Source: Chondrilla cf. caribensis (taxonomy: Eukaryota; Porifera; Demospongiae; Chondrillida; Chondrillidae). From it: a stretch of DNA of 64,000 nucleotides. Below, one piece after another: positions 1 to 13,700 of the stretch. The notes under the pieces are model-generated. The model ran no database searches. It was not told where the DNA came from and worked only from the letters and a program-made list of their open reading frames with translations. The stretch is taken from NCBI GenBank assembly GCA_964020155.1, contig OZ026570.1, positions 2,323,221 to 2,387,220 of the forward strand, given 5' to 3'. Positions within the stretch are counted from its first letter, which is position 1. Each line of letters opens with the position of its first letter. The position numbers were made by a program, and so were the translations under genes.

Positions 1-295
1 AACTGGTGGTGTTGGGCAGTCGGTTGCACAAACAACAGGCAATTTGTTACATGTCAAGTTTGTAGAGAACAGTTCGACAATGTAGTTTTCAATAGATTTA
101 CAAGCTTTGGTTATGTCTTCATATTCTAGGACATGGCACAACAACACTTTAGTTAATAAACATAATCATGTATAAAATCTACTTAGTGTCACAATAAAAT
201 CGGATCAAAGTCTTACAAATTTGAAACTTGGGAATTTAAAGACATTTTTCTATTTATTTCATTGTTTGGACATAAATTAGGGCAGAATTGTATTC
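1..295. other. Downstream flank of the giant gene
   Basis: A+T-rich. The complement of 253-258 gives AATAAA about 40 bp past the stop codon of the giant gene, a candidate polyadenylation signal. Nothing else seen. Confidence 0.4.
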
Positions 296-1731
296 CTAGC
301 TGGTATAATAAACAGCTGAAAAGTATACAAGCCCTAAAATCAGATTTGTTATGTGAGAAGGTGTTACAGACAAGACATACAGGATAATATGCTGTGGATT
401 GTTGCGCGAGTGCATATTAACCACACCTGGCTGACTCGGAGATTGGGTAAACACTCCGCTATGTGTGTGTTGCAATTGGGTCAGGGTCTGTAGGTATGTG
501 GAGACAAGCAGGCCATTCTCCGGAACACCCTTGTTGCTACTGATCACTTCGAATACGGATGGGAACACATTTTGCACACCCACATCTCCTGCTGGTAGAA
601 CAACTACAAATACAACATTTAATGTACCAGGGAGAAGGACAACATTCACTTCACTCCTTGAAAGCAAAAAATTAATACTCGACCCAGTAATACCCAGTTC
701 AAAGGATGTTATCAGTTGGGTATTGTTTGTATCCACATCAAAGGTTCCAGTGGTGAACACCGGGTTGTTACTATTAATATCAATGGCTCCAGAGACATTT
801 GCAATGTTGAGGTTAAGCTGGATAGACAATATTGCCGGAATGGACAACAGTGAAATGAGATCTAACTGGGACAAGTAGCTGGATTGTATTGCTATCCTAC
901 TGGTACTGTTGGCTGTTACAGGAATTCTGCCAACATATTCAATGGTCTCACTGTCTAGAGACAAGTTTCCAAGAAGCGTGTATGCGGGTGGGAATTCAAG
1001 CTGGGCTGTACTGGAGAAAGTGAATTGAGAGAGTGTGTCATTTGTTCTTAAATTCCTCTGGACTGCATTGAGAAAAACATTGTCAAAATTAGGCAAAGGG
1101 AGTGTAGTATCTGAAGTATAATTGACCACCATGTTAACAGGGATCACTCTGGAATCAGCAAATCCTACTGTTCCCTGGGCTTTGATGGTCCCTAAGATGT
1201 TTTCTCTGAGAGCAATGCCAAATAGTATAGTGTCATTTCTTGGAATGGTGTGTGTCTTAGGAAACCTTCCATTAATGTCTACTTGGAAGTCATATACAAC
1301 ATCCACTTGGTTGATAACTCGAGGAGACAGCAGAAAATGAGCCTCCACTAGGTTATTTCTTGGAAAGGTGAAAACCACACTTGCTTGTATGCTCCCTATT
1401 GATGCTGTATAACCATTATACACAGTTGAGTAGCCTGTAAGCCATGAAAACACTGGTGTAAGTAGAGGAGAGAGTTTCGTCATCAAACGGAGTCTATTGG
1501 TTGATACAGTGTAGTAAACAGTGCCATCATTGTTGAAGGATACCAAAAAAGCCCCTTTTCTTCTCAACACAATTTTGTTTACCTTTCCTCGCAAATCACC
1601 ACGACTGCTAAATGATTCGGGCTTACAAATAGTGTATGACTCATCAATTGGGCATTTCTGTGGAATATCACTACACTCTCCACCTGTTGATACCAGGTAG
1701 TGGACAATAGCTGAACAGGGAATCGCAAAAT
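296..1731 (-). CDS. Terminal exon: four-cysteine anaphylatoxin relic plus long C-terminal region
   Basis: The acceptor ...CAACGTTACAG begins a 1,436-bp exon that runs to TAG at 296-298. It opens with C-x13-C-x6-C-x8-C, the same reduced anaphylatoxin as the preceding exon, followed by about 430 residues that seem to contain two diverged large domains (landmarks LSPLLTPVFSWL and LISLLSIPAILSI). The last 20 residues are hydrophobic (LILGLVYFSAVYY), which could be an anchor signal. If a donor is used inside this exon, the gene would continue beyond the window. Confidence 0.62.
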
Positions 1732-4700
1732 CTGTAACGTTGAAAGACAGTAACCAAAATGTAAAATTTAGTATAATTACTACTGCAAGGAAACAACTCA
1801 CCGGATACGTTTCTTCTTTCAACTATTTCTATGTTGGCAAGATAATCTTCAGCTACATTGAACTCGAGAGATTTGTTCACTATGAAGTGGATACCTGTTA
1901 GGGGAATCTTAGTGGAACTGTTGAAATCACAAACTTTGAATACTGCTGGGAAGGGAGAGTTCTCTGATGTCCCACCAGTTATGCCCGTCAAAACCAAATA
2001 GAAACATTGATTATTTGACTTCAGAAGAATTACATCTCGTGGATCATGGTCAATACTTAACACTGTAAGATTGTTGGCAATCTCTACGATGATGTTGTTT
2101 AAGGACCTGCTGCCAACCTCAAATACCTCATTCCCCACCCTCACTGGATGCAGACTGCCAACTCCCAAAAGACCACTAAAGTTACCATTCACGACGACAC
2201 CATCTGACAACCTCCTCAATACTAAGAGTGGAATGCTGGACAACAACAAGGACACACTGCCCTCCTCACCAACATCTGTAACCGATATGTTTATGGAGGT
2301 TCCTGACACTTCTGCCACAAAGTTACCATTCTCCACCTCACCCAGATGCTTGAAAATAACACTGATATTACCATCTACACGAAGTGGTGGTATACACAAT
2401 GGGTCTAAGTCTGCTCTAGGACATTTGAGGGGCATTGGCTTGCACTGCATGTCAACTGACTGGAAGTACAGAGATAAGGCCTGACAGCTGGCAGCCAATA
2501 GGTTGTGTTCTGTAAGAGAAAAGGCAAAATTGCAGGAAAACGCACATCATGAGTGTAAAGGTACTGTGTAGAAATATACGTGCTGACGTACATACCTAGT
2601 AAAGGCTTTATATCACTTCCTCCAAAATTGAAGACAGTTGAATTGTCAACACCCACCCGTGAATCAATGGATAACTCAATAACACCTTCTTGGACACCTC
2701 TGCTTTTTGAATATATGTCTAAGATATATACACCACGGACCCTGGCATCGTCTTCTCTCAAAAGAATGATGGCAATAGATTCCTTGTCATCTTGACTGTC
2801 AAGTTTTAAAACTACAATATTTACTCCACTTTCAGGTTCAAATAGGGAGACATCTCCTTTAATTTCGTTCACAATGTCAAGAATTCTTTTATCTACAACC
2901 TTTGTGGTCTGGTTTGTAATCAAATCACCTTCTGCCATCACCAGATAGGGAAGATCAGCAGTGTTGGTGCTGTTAACTACCTTCAAAATGACAAGCAAGG
3001 GTATCAGAGAGATGGGAACCACTTTGGGTTGTGGAGAGTTGTCAGGAGGTGAGATTGTGAAAATAATGCTGTCAGTTCTGAGATCCAGTTTTCCTATTCC
3101 TTCACTCACATTACCTTGTACAGTAGTCAACTTCAATTTGAAAATTGCTAGGATTGGAAAGGAAGAGGAATGTAAATACTCACAAAAATAGCATAACAAG
3201 AAAACAAAAATAATGTAATCACAATCCTGGCCATATTACTAATATTTCATGTATCACAGCAACACAGACATAATACCATATATTTAATGACAAAATAAAT
3301 ACATATTTTGCAAAGTTAAGAAACGGAAAACGAGACAACTATGATGAAGTTTACCTGTTCCAACATCTGGACAACAGAGTGTGGATTCCAGAGGACAGGA
3401 AGATGGAAGAGTGCTACAGTCATTTCCCAACCTCAGCAAATACTTACTGTAACCACAACAAATATCTAATTTTGTGTCTGAATCTGAGGAATAAGTAATT
3501 AAAAAATATTGCTTCAGTTATATTATAATATAGAAACATGATGGTTACAACAAAAGGCTCACCTAAAGGAGATGTTTCTGTCAGATCCAAGGTCAGAGTA
3601 GTGGTATTCTCAACTTCTGTCACAGACACATTCACATTCGATAGGTAACCTTCTTCTGGAATATTTGTACTGCTAGCCACATGAATCATGTACACTGCTT
3701 TAGGTTCTACCTCCCCATCCAAAAATACAACCAGTAATACTGCATCTATCTTGCCATCAGAATCAGTGTCCACTGGAAAGACAGACACTTTGCTCAAATC
3801 TTCCAATTCCAAAGGAATGACTTCTCCTGTGCTAGTCACATACGTGGACACCAACACGGAAGGTGAGGGAAACTGGCTGGATATGGTAGTGTTAACATTG
3901 GTGGTTGTTCCCTCTTCTCCAAACACTACACCCAATACACTTGACGGAAGAGCACCTGGAAGTAAATCGCTGTCTCCATCATCGTCCAATAGCAGTAGAC
4001 CCAGGAGGGGTGGAACTGATACACCAGTGGGTGGAGCTTCGTCTTTTGGGTGTGTCACAGTTACAGTGTCTTCCTCAACGTCAAACGTTCCACTGTGACT
4101 GGTTGTGTCAGACACATCCCCAGAGACAACCGATGTGGTCTCAAATGTCACTGTAGGTACCGAGAGGTTAGACAGTGATGAATTACCATTAAGAATGTTG
4201 AATATATGGCAACTCACCTGACATTACACTTGGACAACAGTTCTTGGATTGCGATGGACAGATAGATGGAAGAATGGTACAGTTCTTTCCCAACCAGTAC
4301 AACAGCTTGCTGTAAGCACAGCAAAGACGATACTTCAAGGCATCACCTGTGAAAAAGATCACAAATAGAAAAATTGTAGGTACTAGTAGCATACGCTAAT
4401 CCTCTATATACGTACTACACTCTGTGAGTGCAGTGAGTGGAGAAATAATAGTCAAAACAACAGTCAGGCTCACCTAAGGAAGACCTTTCAGCCAAATACA
4501 GAGTAAAGGTAATTTTGTCACCAATGTCCTCCTTGGAGACATTCACGGTAGATAGGTAACCTTCTTCTGGAATACTCGTACTGTTAGCTACACGAATCAC
4601 ATAGACTGCTTTAGGTTCTTCTTCCTCATCTACAAATACAACCAGTAATACAGCATCTATCTTGCCATCAGAATCAGTGTCCACTGGAAGGACAGACACT

Positions 4701-7700
4701 TTGCTCAAATCTTCCAATTCCAAAGGAATGACTTCTCCTGTGCTAGTCACATACGTGGACACCAACACGGAAGGTGAGGGAAACTGGCTGGATATGGTAG
4801 TGTTAACATTGGTGGTTGTTCCGTCTTCTCCAAACACTACACCCAATACACTTGACGGAAGAGCACCTGGAAGTAGATCGCTGTCTCCATCATCGTCCAA
4901 TAGCAGTAGACCCAGGAGGGGTGGAACTGATACACCAGTGGGTGGAGCTTCGTCTTTTGGGTGTGTCACAGTTACAGTGTCTTCCTCAACGTCAAATGTT
5001 CCACTGTGACTGGTTGTGTCAGACACATCCCCAGAGACAACAGATGTGGTCTCAAATGTCACTGTAGGTACCAAGAGGTTAGACAGTGGTGAATTACCAT
5101 TAAGAATGTTAAATATAAGGCAACTCACCTGACATTACACTTGGACAACAGTTCTTGGATTGCGATGGACAGATAGATGGAAGAATGGTACAGTTCTTTC
5201 CCAACCAGTACAACAGCTTGCTGTAAGCACAGCAAAGACGATACTTCAAGGCATCACCTGTGAAAAAGATCACAAATAGGAAAATTGTAGGTAGCATAAG
5301 ATAATCCTCTATATACTACACTCTGTGAGTGCAGTGAGTGGAGAAATAATAGTCAAAACAACAGTCAGGCTCACCTAAGGAAGACCTTTCAGCCAAATAC
5401 AGAGTAAAGGTAATTTTGTCACCAACGTCCACCTTGGAGACATTCACGGTAGATAGGTAACCTTCTTCTGGAATACTCGTACTGTTAGCTACACGAATCA
5501 CATAGACTGCTTTAGGTTCTTCTTCACCATCTACAAATACAACCAGTAATACAGCATCTATCTTGCCATCGGAATCAGTGTCCACTGGAAGGACAGACAC
5601 TTTTCTCAAATCTTCCAATTCCAAAGGAATGACTTCTCCTGTGCTAGTCACATACGTGGACACCAACACGGAAGGTGAGGGAAACTGGCTGGATATGGTA
5701 GTGTTAACATTGGTGGTTGTTCCCTCTTCTCCAAACACTACACCCAATACACTTGACGGAAGAGCACCTGGAAGTAAATTGCTGTCTCCATCATCGTCCA
5801 ATAGCAGTAGACCCAGGAGGGGTGGAACTGATACACCAGTGGGTGGAGCTTCGTCTTTTGGGTGTGTCACAGTTACAGTGTCTTCCTCAACGTCAAACGT
5901 TCCACTGTGACTGGTTGTGTCAGACACATCCCCAGAGACAACCGATGTGGTCTCAAATGTCACTGTAGGTACCGAGAGATTAGACAGTGGTGAATTACCA
6001 TTAAGAATGCTGAATATATGGCAACTCACCTGACATTACACTTGGACAACAGTTCTTGGATTGCGATGGACAGATAGATGGAAGAATGGTACAGTTCTTT
6101 CCCAACCAGTACAACAGCTTGCTGTAAGCACAGCAAAGACGATACTTCAAGGCATCACCTGTGAAAAAGATCACAAATAGGAAAATTGTAGGTAGCATAA
6201 GATAATCCTCTATATACTACACTCTGTGAGTGCAGTGAGTGGAGAAATAATAGTCAAAACAACAGTCAGGCTCACCTAAGGAAGACCTTTCAGCCAAATA
6301 CAGAGTAAAGGTAATTTTGTCACCAATGTCCTCCTTGGAGACATTCACGGTAGATAGGTAACCTTCTTCTGGAATACTCGTACTGTTAGCTACACGAATC
6401 ACATAGACTGCTTTAGGTTCTTCTTCCTCATCTACAAATACAACCAGTAATACAGCATCTATCTTGCCATCGGAATCAGTGTCCACTGGAAGGACAGACA
6501 CTTTGCTCAAATCTTCCAATTCCAGAGGAATGACTTCTCCTGTGCTAGTCACATACGTGGACACCAACAAGGAAGGTGAGGGAAACTGGCTGGATATGGT
6601 AGTGTTAACATTGGTGGTTGTTCCCTCTTCTCCAAACACTACACCCAATACACTTGACGGAAGAGCACCTGGAAGTAGATCGCTGTCTCCATCATCGTCC
6701 AATAGCAGTAGACCCAGGAGGGGTGGAACTGATACACCAGTGGGTGGAGCTTCGTCTTTTGGGTGTGTCACAGTTACAGTGTCTTCCTCAACGTCAAACG
6801 TTCCACTGTGACTGGTTGTGTCAGACACATCCCCAGAGACAACAGATGTGGTCTCAAATGTCACTGTAGGTACCGAGAGGTTAGACAGTGGTGAATTACC
6901 ATTAAGAATGTTAAATATAAGGCAACTCACCTGACATTACACTTGGACAACAGTTCTTGGATTGCGATGGACAGATAGATGGAAGAAGGGTACAGTTCTT
7001 TCCCAACCAGTACAACAGCTTGCTGTAAGCACAGCAAAGACGATACTTCAAGGCATCACCTGTGAAAAAGATCACAAATAGGAAAATTGTAGGTAGCATA
7101 AGCTAATCCTCTATATACTACACTATGTGAGTGCAGTGAGTGGAGAAATAATAGTCAAAACAACAGTCAGGCTCACCTAAGGAAGACCTTTCAGCCAAAT
7201 ACAGAGTAAAGGTAATTTTGTCACCAACGTCCTCCTTGGAGACATTCACGGTAGATAGGTAACCTTCTTCTGGAATACTCGTACTGTTAGCTACACGAAT
7301 CACATAGACTGCTTTAGGTTCTTCTTCCCCATCTACAAATACGCCCAGTAATACAGCATCTATCTTGCCATCGGAATCAGTGTCCACTGGAAGGACAGAC
7401 ACTTTGCTCAAATCTTCCAATTCCAAAGGAATGACTTCTCCTGTACTAGTCACATACGTGGACACCAACAAGGAAGGTGAGGGAAACTGGCTGGATATGG
7501 TAGTGTTAACATTGGTGGTTGTTCCCTCTTCTCCAAACACTACACCCAATACACTTGACGGAAGAGCACCTGGAAGTAGATCGCTGTCTCCATCATCGTC
7601 CAATAGCAGTAGACCCAGGAGGGGTGGAACTGATACACCAGTGGGTGGAGCTTCGTCTTTTGGGTGTGTCACAGTTACAGTGTCTTCCTCAACGTCAAAC

Positions 7701-10700
7701 GTTCCACTGTGACTGGTTGTGTCAGACACATCCCCAGAGACAACCGATGTGGTCTCAAATGTCACTGTAGGTACCGAGAGATTAGACAGTGGTGAATTAA
7801 CATTAAGAATGTTAAATATAAGGCAACTCACCTGACACTACACTTGGACAACAGTTCTTGGATTGCGATGGACAGATAGATGGAAGAATGGTACAGTTCT
7901 TTCCCAACCAGTACAACAGCTTGCTGTAAGCGCAGCAAAGACGATACTTCAAGGCATCACCTGTGAAAAAGATCACAAATAGAAAAATTGTAGGTACTAG
8001 TAGCATAAGCTAATCCTCTATATACTACACTATGTGAGTGCAGTGAGTGGAGAAATAATAGTCAAAACAACAGTCAGGCTCACCTAAGGAAGACCTTTCA
8101 GCCAAATACAGAGTAAAGGTAATTTTGTCACCAACGTCCTCCTTGGAGACATTCACGGTAGATAGGTAACCTTCTTCTGGAATACTCGTACTGTTAGCTA
8201 CACGAATCACATAGACTGCTTTAGGTTCTTCTTCCTCATCTACAAATACAACCAGTAATACAGCATCTATCTTGCCATCGGAATCAGTGTCCACTGGAAG
8301 GACAGACACTTTTCTCAAATCTTCCAATTCCAATGGAATGACTTCTCCTGTGCTAGTCACATACGTGGACACCAACAAGGAAGGTGAGGGAAACTGGCTG
8401 GATATGGTAGTGTTAACATTGGTGGTTGTTCCCTCTTCTCCAAACACTACACCCAATACACTTGACGGAAGAGCACCTGGAAGTAGATCGCTGTCTCCAT
8501 CATCGTCCAATAGCAGTAGACCCAGGAGGGGTGGAACTGATATACCAGTGGGTGGAGCTTCGTCTTTTGGGTGTGTCACAGTTACAGTGTCTTCCTCAAC
8601 GTCAAACGTTCCACTGTGACTGGTTGTGTCAGACACATCCCCAGAGACAACCGATGTGGTCTCAAATGTCACTGTAGGTACCGAGAGATTAGACAGTGGT
8701 GAATTAACATTAAGAATGTTAAATATAAGGCAACTCACCTGACACTACACTTGGACAACAGTTCTTGGATTGCGATGGACAGATAGATGGAAGAATGGTA
8801 CAGTTCTTTCCCAACCAGTACAACAGCTTGCTGTAAGCGCAGCAAAGACGATACTTCAAGGCATCACCTGTGAAAAAGATCACAAATAGAAAAATTGTAG
8901 GTACTAGTAGCATAAGCTAATCCTCTATATACTACACTATGTGAGTGCAGTGAGTGGAGAAATAATAGTCAAAACAACAGTCAGGCTCACCTAAGGAAGA
9001 CCTTTCAGCCAAATACAGAGTAAAGGTAATTTTGTCACCAATGTCCTCCTTGGAGACATTCACGGTAGATAGGTAACCTTCTTCTGGAATACTCGTACTG
9101 TTAGCTACACGAATCACATAGACTGCTTTAGGTTCTTCTTCCCCATCTACAAATACAACCAGTAATACAGCATCTATCTTGCCATCGGAATCAGTGTCCA
9201 CTGGAAGGACAGACACTTTGCTCAAATCTTCCAATTCCAGAGGAATGACTTCTCCTGTGCTAGTCACATACGTGGACACCAACACGGAAGGTGAGGGAAA
9301 CTGGCTGGATATGGTAGTGTTAACATTGGTGGTTGTTCCCTCTTCTCCAAACACTACACCCAATACACTTGACGGAAGAGCACCTGGAAGTAGATCGCTG
9401 TCTCCATCATCGTCCAATAGCAGTAGACCCAGGAGGGGTGGAACTGATACACCAGTGGGTGGAGCTTCGTCTTTTGGGTGTGTCACAGTTACAGTGTCTT
9501 CCTCAACGTCAAACGTTCCACTGTGACTGGTTGTGTCAGAAACATCCCCAGAGACAACTGATGTGGTCTCAAATGTCACTGTAGGTACCGAGAGGTTAGA
9601 CAGTGGTGAATTACCATTAAGAATGTTAAATATATGGCAACTCACCTGACACTACACTTGGACAACAGTTCTTGGATTGCGATGGACAGATCGATGGAAG
9701 AATGGTACAGTTCTTTCCCAACCAGTACAACAGCTTGCTGTAAGCACAGCAAAGACGATACTTCAAGGCATCACCTGTGAAAAAGATCACAAATATGAAA
9801 ATTGTAGGTAGCATAAGATAATCCTCTATATACTACACTCTGTGAGTGCAGTGAGTGGAGAAACAATAGTCAAAACAAGAGTCTTGCTTACCTAAGGAAG
9901 ACCTTTCAGCCAAATACAGAGTAAAGGTAATTTTGTCACCAACGTCCTCCTTGGAGACATTCACGGTAGATAGGTAACCTTCTTCTGGAATACTCGTACT
10001 GTTAGCTACACGAATCACATAGACTGCTTTAGGTTCTTCTTCCCCATCTACAAATACAACCAGTAATACAGCATCTATCTTGCCATCGGAATCAGTGTCC
10101 ACTGGAAGGACAGACACTTTTCTCAAATCTTCCAATTCTAAAGGAATGACTTCTCCTGTGCTAGTCACATACGTGGACACCAACACGGAAGGTGAGGGAA
10201 ACTGGCTGGATATGGTAGTGTTAACATTGGTGGTTGTTCCGTCTTCTCCAAACACTACACCCAATACACTTGACGGAAGAGCACCTGGAAGTAGATTGCT
10301 GTCTCTAACAACGTCCAATAGCAGTAGACCCAGGAGGGGTGGAACTGATACACCAGTGGGTGGAGCTTCGTCTTTTGGGTGTGTCACAGTTACAGTGTCT
10401 TCCTCAACGTCAAACGTTCCACTGTGACTGGTTGTGTCAGACACATCCCCAGAGACAACTGATGTGGTCTCAAATGTCACTGTAGGTACCGAGAGGTTAG
10501 ACAGTGGTGAATTACCATTAAGAATGTTGAATATATGGCAACTCACCTGACACTACACTTGGACAACAGTTCTTGGATTGCGATGGACAGATCGATGGAA
10601 GAATGGTACAGTTCTTTCCCAACCAGTACAACAGCTTGCTGTAAGCACAGCAAAGACGATACTTCAAGGCATCACCTGTGAAAAAGATCACAAATATGAA

Positions 10701-13700
10701 AATTGTAGGTAGCATAAGATAATCCTCTATATACTACACTCTGTGAGTGCAGTGAGTGGAGAAATAATAGTCAAAGCAAGAGTCTTGCTTACCTAAGGAA
10801 GACCTTTCAGCCAAATACAGAGTAAAGGTAATTTTGTCACCAACGTCCTCCTTGGAGACATTCACGGTAGATAGGTAACCTTCTTCTGGAATACTCGTAC
10901 TGTTAGCTACACGAATCACATAGACTGCTTTAGGTTCTTCTTCCCCATCTACAAATACACCCAGTAATACAGCATCTATCTTGCCATCGGAATCAGTGTC
11001 CACTGGAAGGACAGACACTTTGCTCAAATCTTCCAATTCCAAAGGAATGACTTCTCCTGTACTAGTCACATACGTGGACACCAACACGGAAGGTGAGGGA
11101 AACTGGCTGGATATGGTAGTGTTAACATTGGTGGTTGTTCCCTCTTCTCCAAACACTACACCCAATACACTTGACGGAAGAGCACCTGGAAGTAGATCGC
11201 TGTCTCCATCATCGTCCAATAGCAGTAGACCCAGGAGGGGTGGAACTGATACACCAGTGGGTGGAGCTTCGTCTTTTGGGTGTGTCACAGTTACAATGTC
11301 TTTCTCAACGTCAAACGTTCCACTGTGACTGGTTGTGTCAGAAACATCCCCAGAGACAACAGATGTGGTCTCAAATGTCACTGTAGGTACAGAGAGGTTA
11401 GACAGTGGTGAATTACCATTAAGAATGTTGAATATATGGCAACTCACCTGACACTACACTTGGACAACAGTTCTTGGATTGCGATGGACAGATCGATGGA
11501 AGAATGGTACAGTTCTTTCCCAACCAGTACAACATCCTGCTGTAAGCGCAGCAAAGACGATACTTCAAGGCATCACCTGTAAAAAGATCACAAATAGGAA
11601 AATTGTAGGTACTAGTAGCATAAGCTAATCCTCTATATACTACACTATGTGAGTGCAGTGAGTGGAGAAATAATAGTCAAAACAACAGTCAGGCTCACCT
11701 AAGGAAGACCTTTCAGCCAAGTACAGAGTGAAGGTAATTTTGTCACTAACGTCCTCCTTGGAGACATTCACGGTAGATAGGTAACCTTCTTCTGGAATAC
11801 TCGTACTGTTAGCTACACGAATCACATAGACTGCTTTAGGTTCTTCTTCCCCATCTACAAATACACCCAGTAATACAGCATCTATCTTGCCATCGGAATC
11901 AGTGTCCACTGGAAGGACAGACACTTTTCTCAAATCTTCCAATTCTAAAGGAATGACTTCTCCTGTGCTAGTCACATACGTGGACACCAACACGGAGGGT
12001 GAGGGAAACTGGCTGGATATGGTAGTGTTAGCATTGGTGGTTATTCCCTCTTCTCCAAACACTACACCTGAAACACTTGACGGAAGAGCACCTGGAAGTA
12101 GATTGCTGTCTCCATCATCGTCCAATAGCAGTAGACCCAGGAGGGGTGGAACTGATACACCAGTGGGTGGAGCTTCGTCTTTTGGGTGTGTCACAGTTAC
12201 AGTGTCTTCCTCAACGTCAAACGTTCCACTGTGACTGGTTGTGTCAGACACATCCCCAGAGACAACCGATGTGGTCTCAAATGTCACTGTAGGCACTGAG
12301 AGATTAGACAGTGGTGAATTACCATTAAGAATGTTAAATATAAGGCAACTCACCTGACACTACACTTGGACAACAGTTCTTGGATTGCGATGGACAGATA
12401 GATGGAAGAATGGTACAGTTCTTTCCCAACCAGTACAACAGCTTGCTGTAAGCACAGCAAAGACGATACTTCAAGGCATCACCTGTGTAAAAGATCACAA
12501 ATAGGAAAATTGTAGGTACTACTAGCATAAGCTAATCCTCTATATACTACACTCTGTGAGTACAGTGAGTGGAGAAATCATAATAGTCAAACAACATTCA
12601 GGCTCACCTAAGGAAGACCTTTCAGCCAAATACAGAGTGAAGGTAATTTTGTCACCAACGTCCTCCTTGGAGACATTCACGGTAGATAGGTAACCTTCTT
12701 CTGGAATACTCGTACTGTTAGCTACACGAATCACATAGACTGCTTTAGGTTCTTCTTCCCCATCTACAAATACGCCCAGTAATACAGCATCTATCTTGCC
12801 ATCGGAATCAGTGTCCACTGGAAGGACAGACACTTTTCTCAAATCTTCCAATTCCAAAGGAATGACTTCTCCTGTGCTAGTCACATACGTGGACACCAAC
12901 ACGGAAGGTGGGGGAAACTGGTTGGATATGGTAGTGTTAACATTGGTGGTTGTTCCCTCTTCTCCAAACACTACACCCAATACACTTGACGGAAGAGCAC
13001 CTGGAAGTAGATTGCTGTCTCCATCATCGTCCAATAGCAGTAGACCCAGGAGGGGTGGAACTGATACACCAGTGGGTGGAGCTTCGTCTTTTGGGTGTGT
13101 CACAGTTACAGTGTCTTCCTCAACGTCAAACGTTCCACTGTGACTGGTTGTGTCAGACACATCCCCAGAGACAACAGATGTGGTCTCAAATGTCACTGTA
13201 GGCACTGAGAGATTAGACAGTGGTGAATTACCATTAAGAATGTTAAATATATGGCAACTCACCTGACACTACACTTGGACAACAGTTCTTGGATTGCGAT
13301 GGACAGATAGATGGAAGAATGGTACAGTTCTTTCCCAACCAGTACAACATCCTGCTGTATGCGCAGCAAAGACGATACTTCAAGGCATCACCTGTGAAAA
13401 AGATCACAAATATATAGGAAAATTGTAGGTAGCATAAGCTAATCCTCTATATACTACACTCTGTGAGTGCAGTGAGTGGAGAAATAATAGTCAAAACAAC
13501 AGTCAGGCTCACCTAAGGAAGACCTTTCAGCCAAATACAGAGTAAAGGTAATTTTGTCACCAACGTCCTCCTTGGAGACATTCACGGTAGATAGGTAACC
13601 TTCTTCTGGAATACTTGTACTGTTAGCCACATCAATCACATACAATGCCTCAGGTTCTTCTTTCTCATCTACAAATACACCCAGTAATACAGCATCTATC

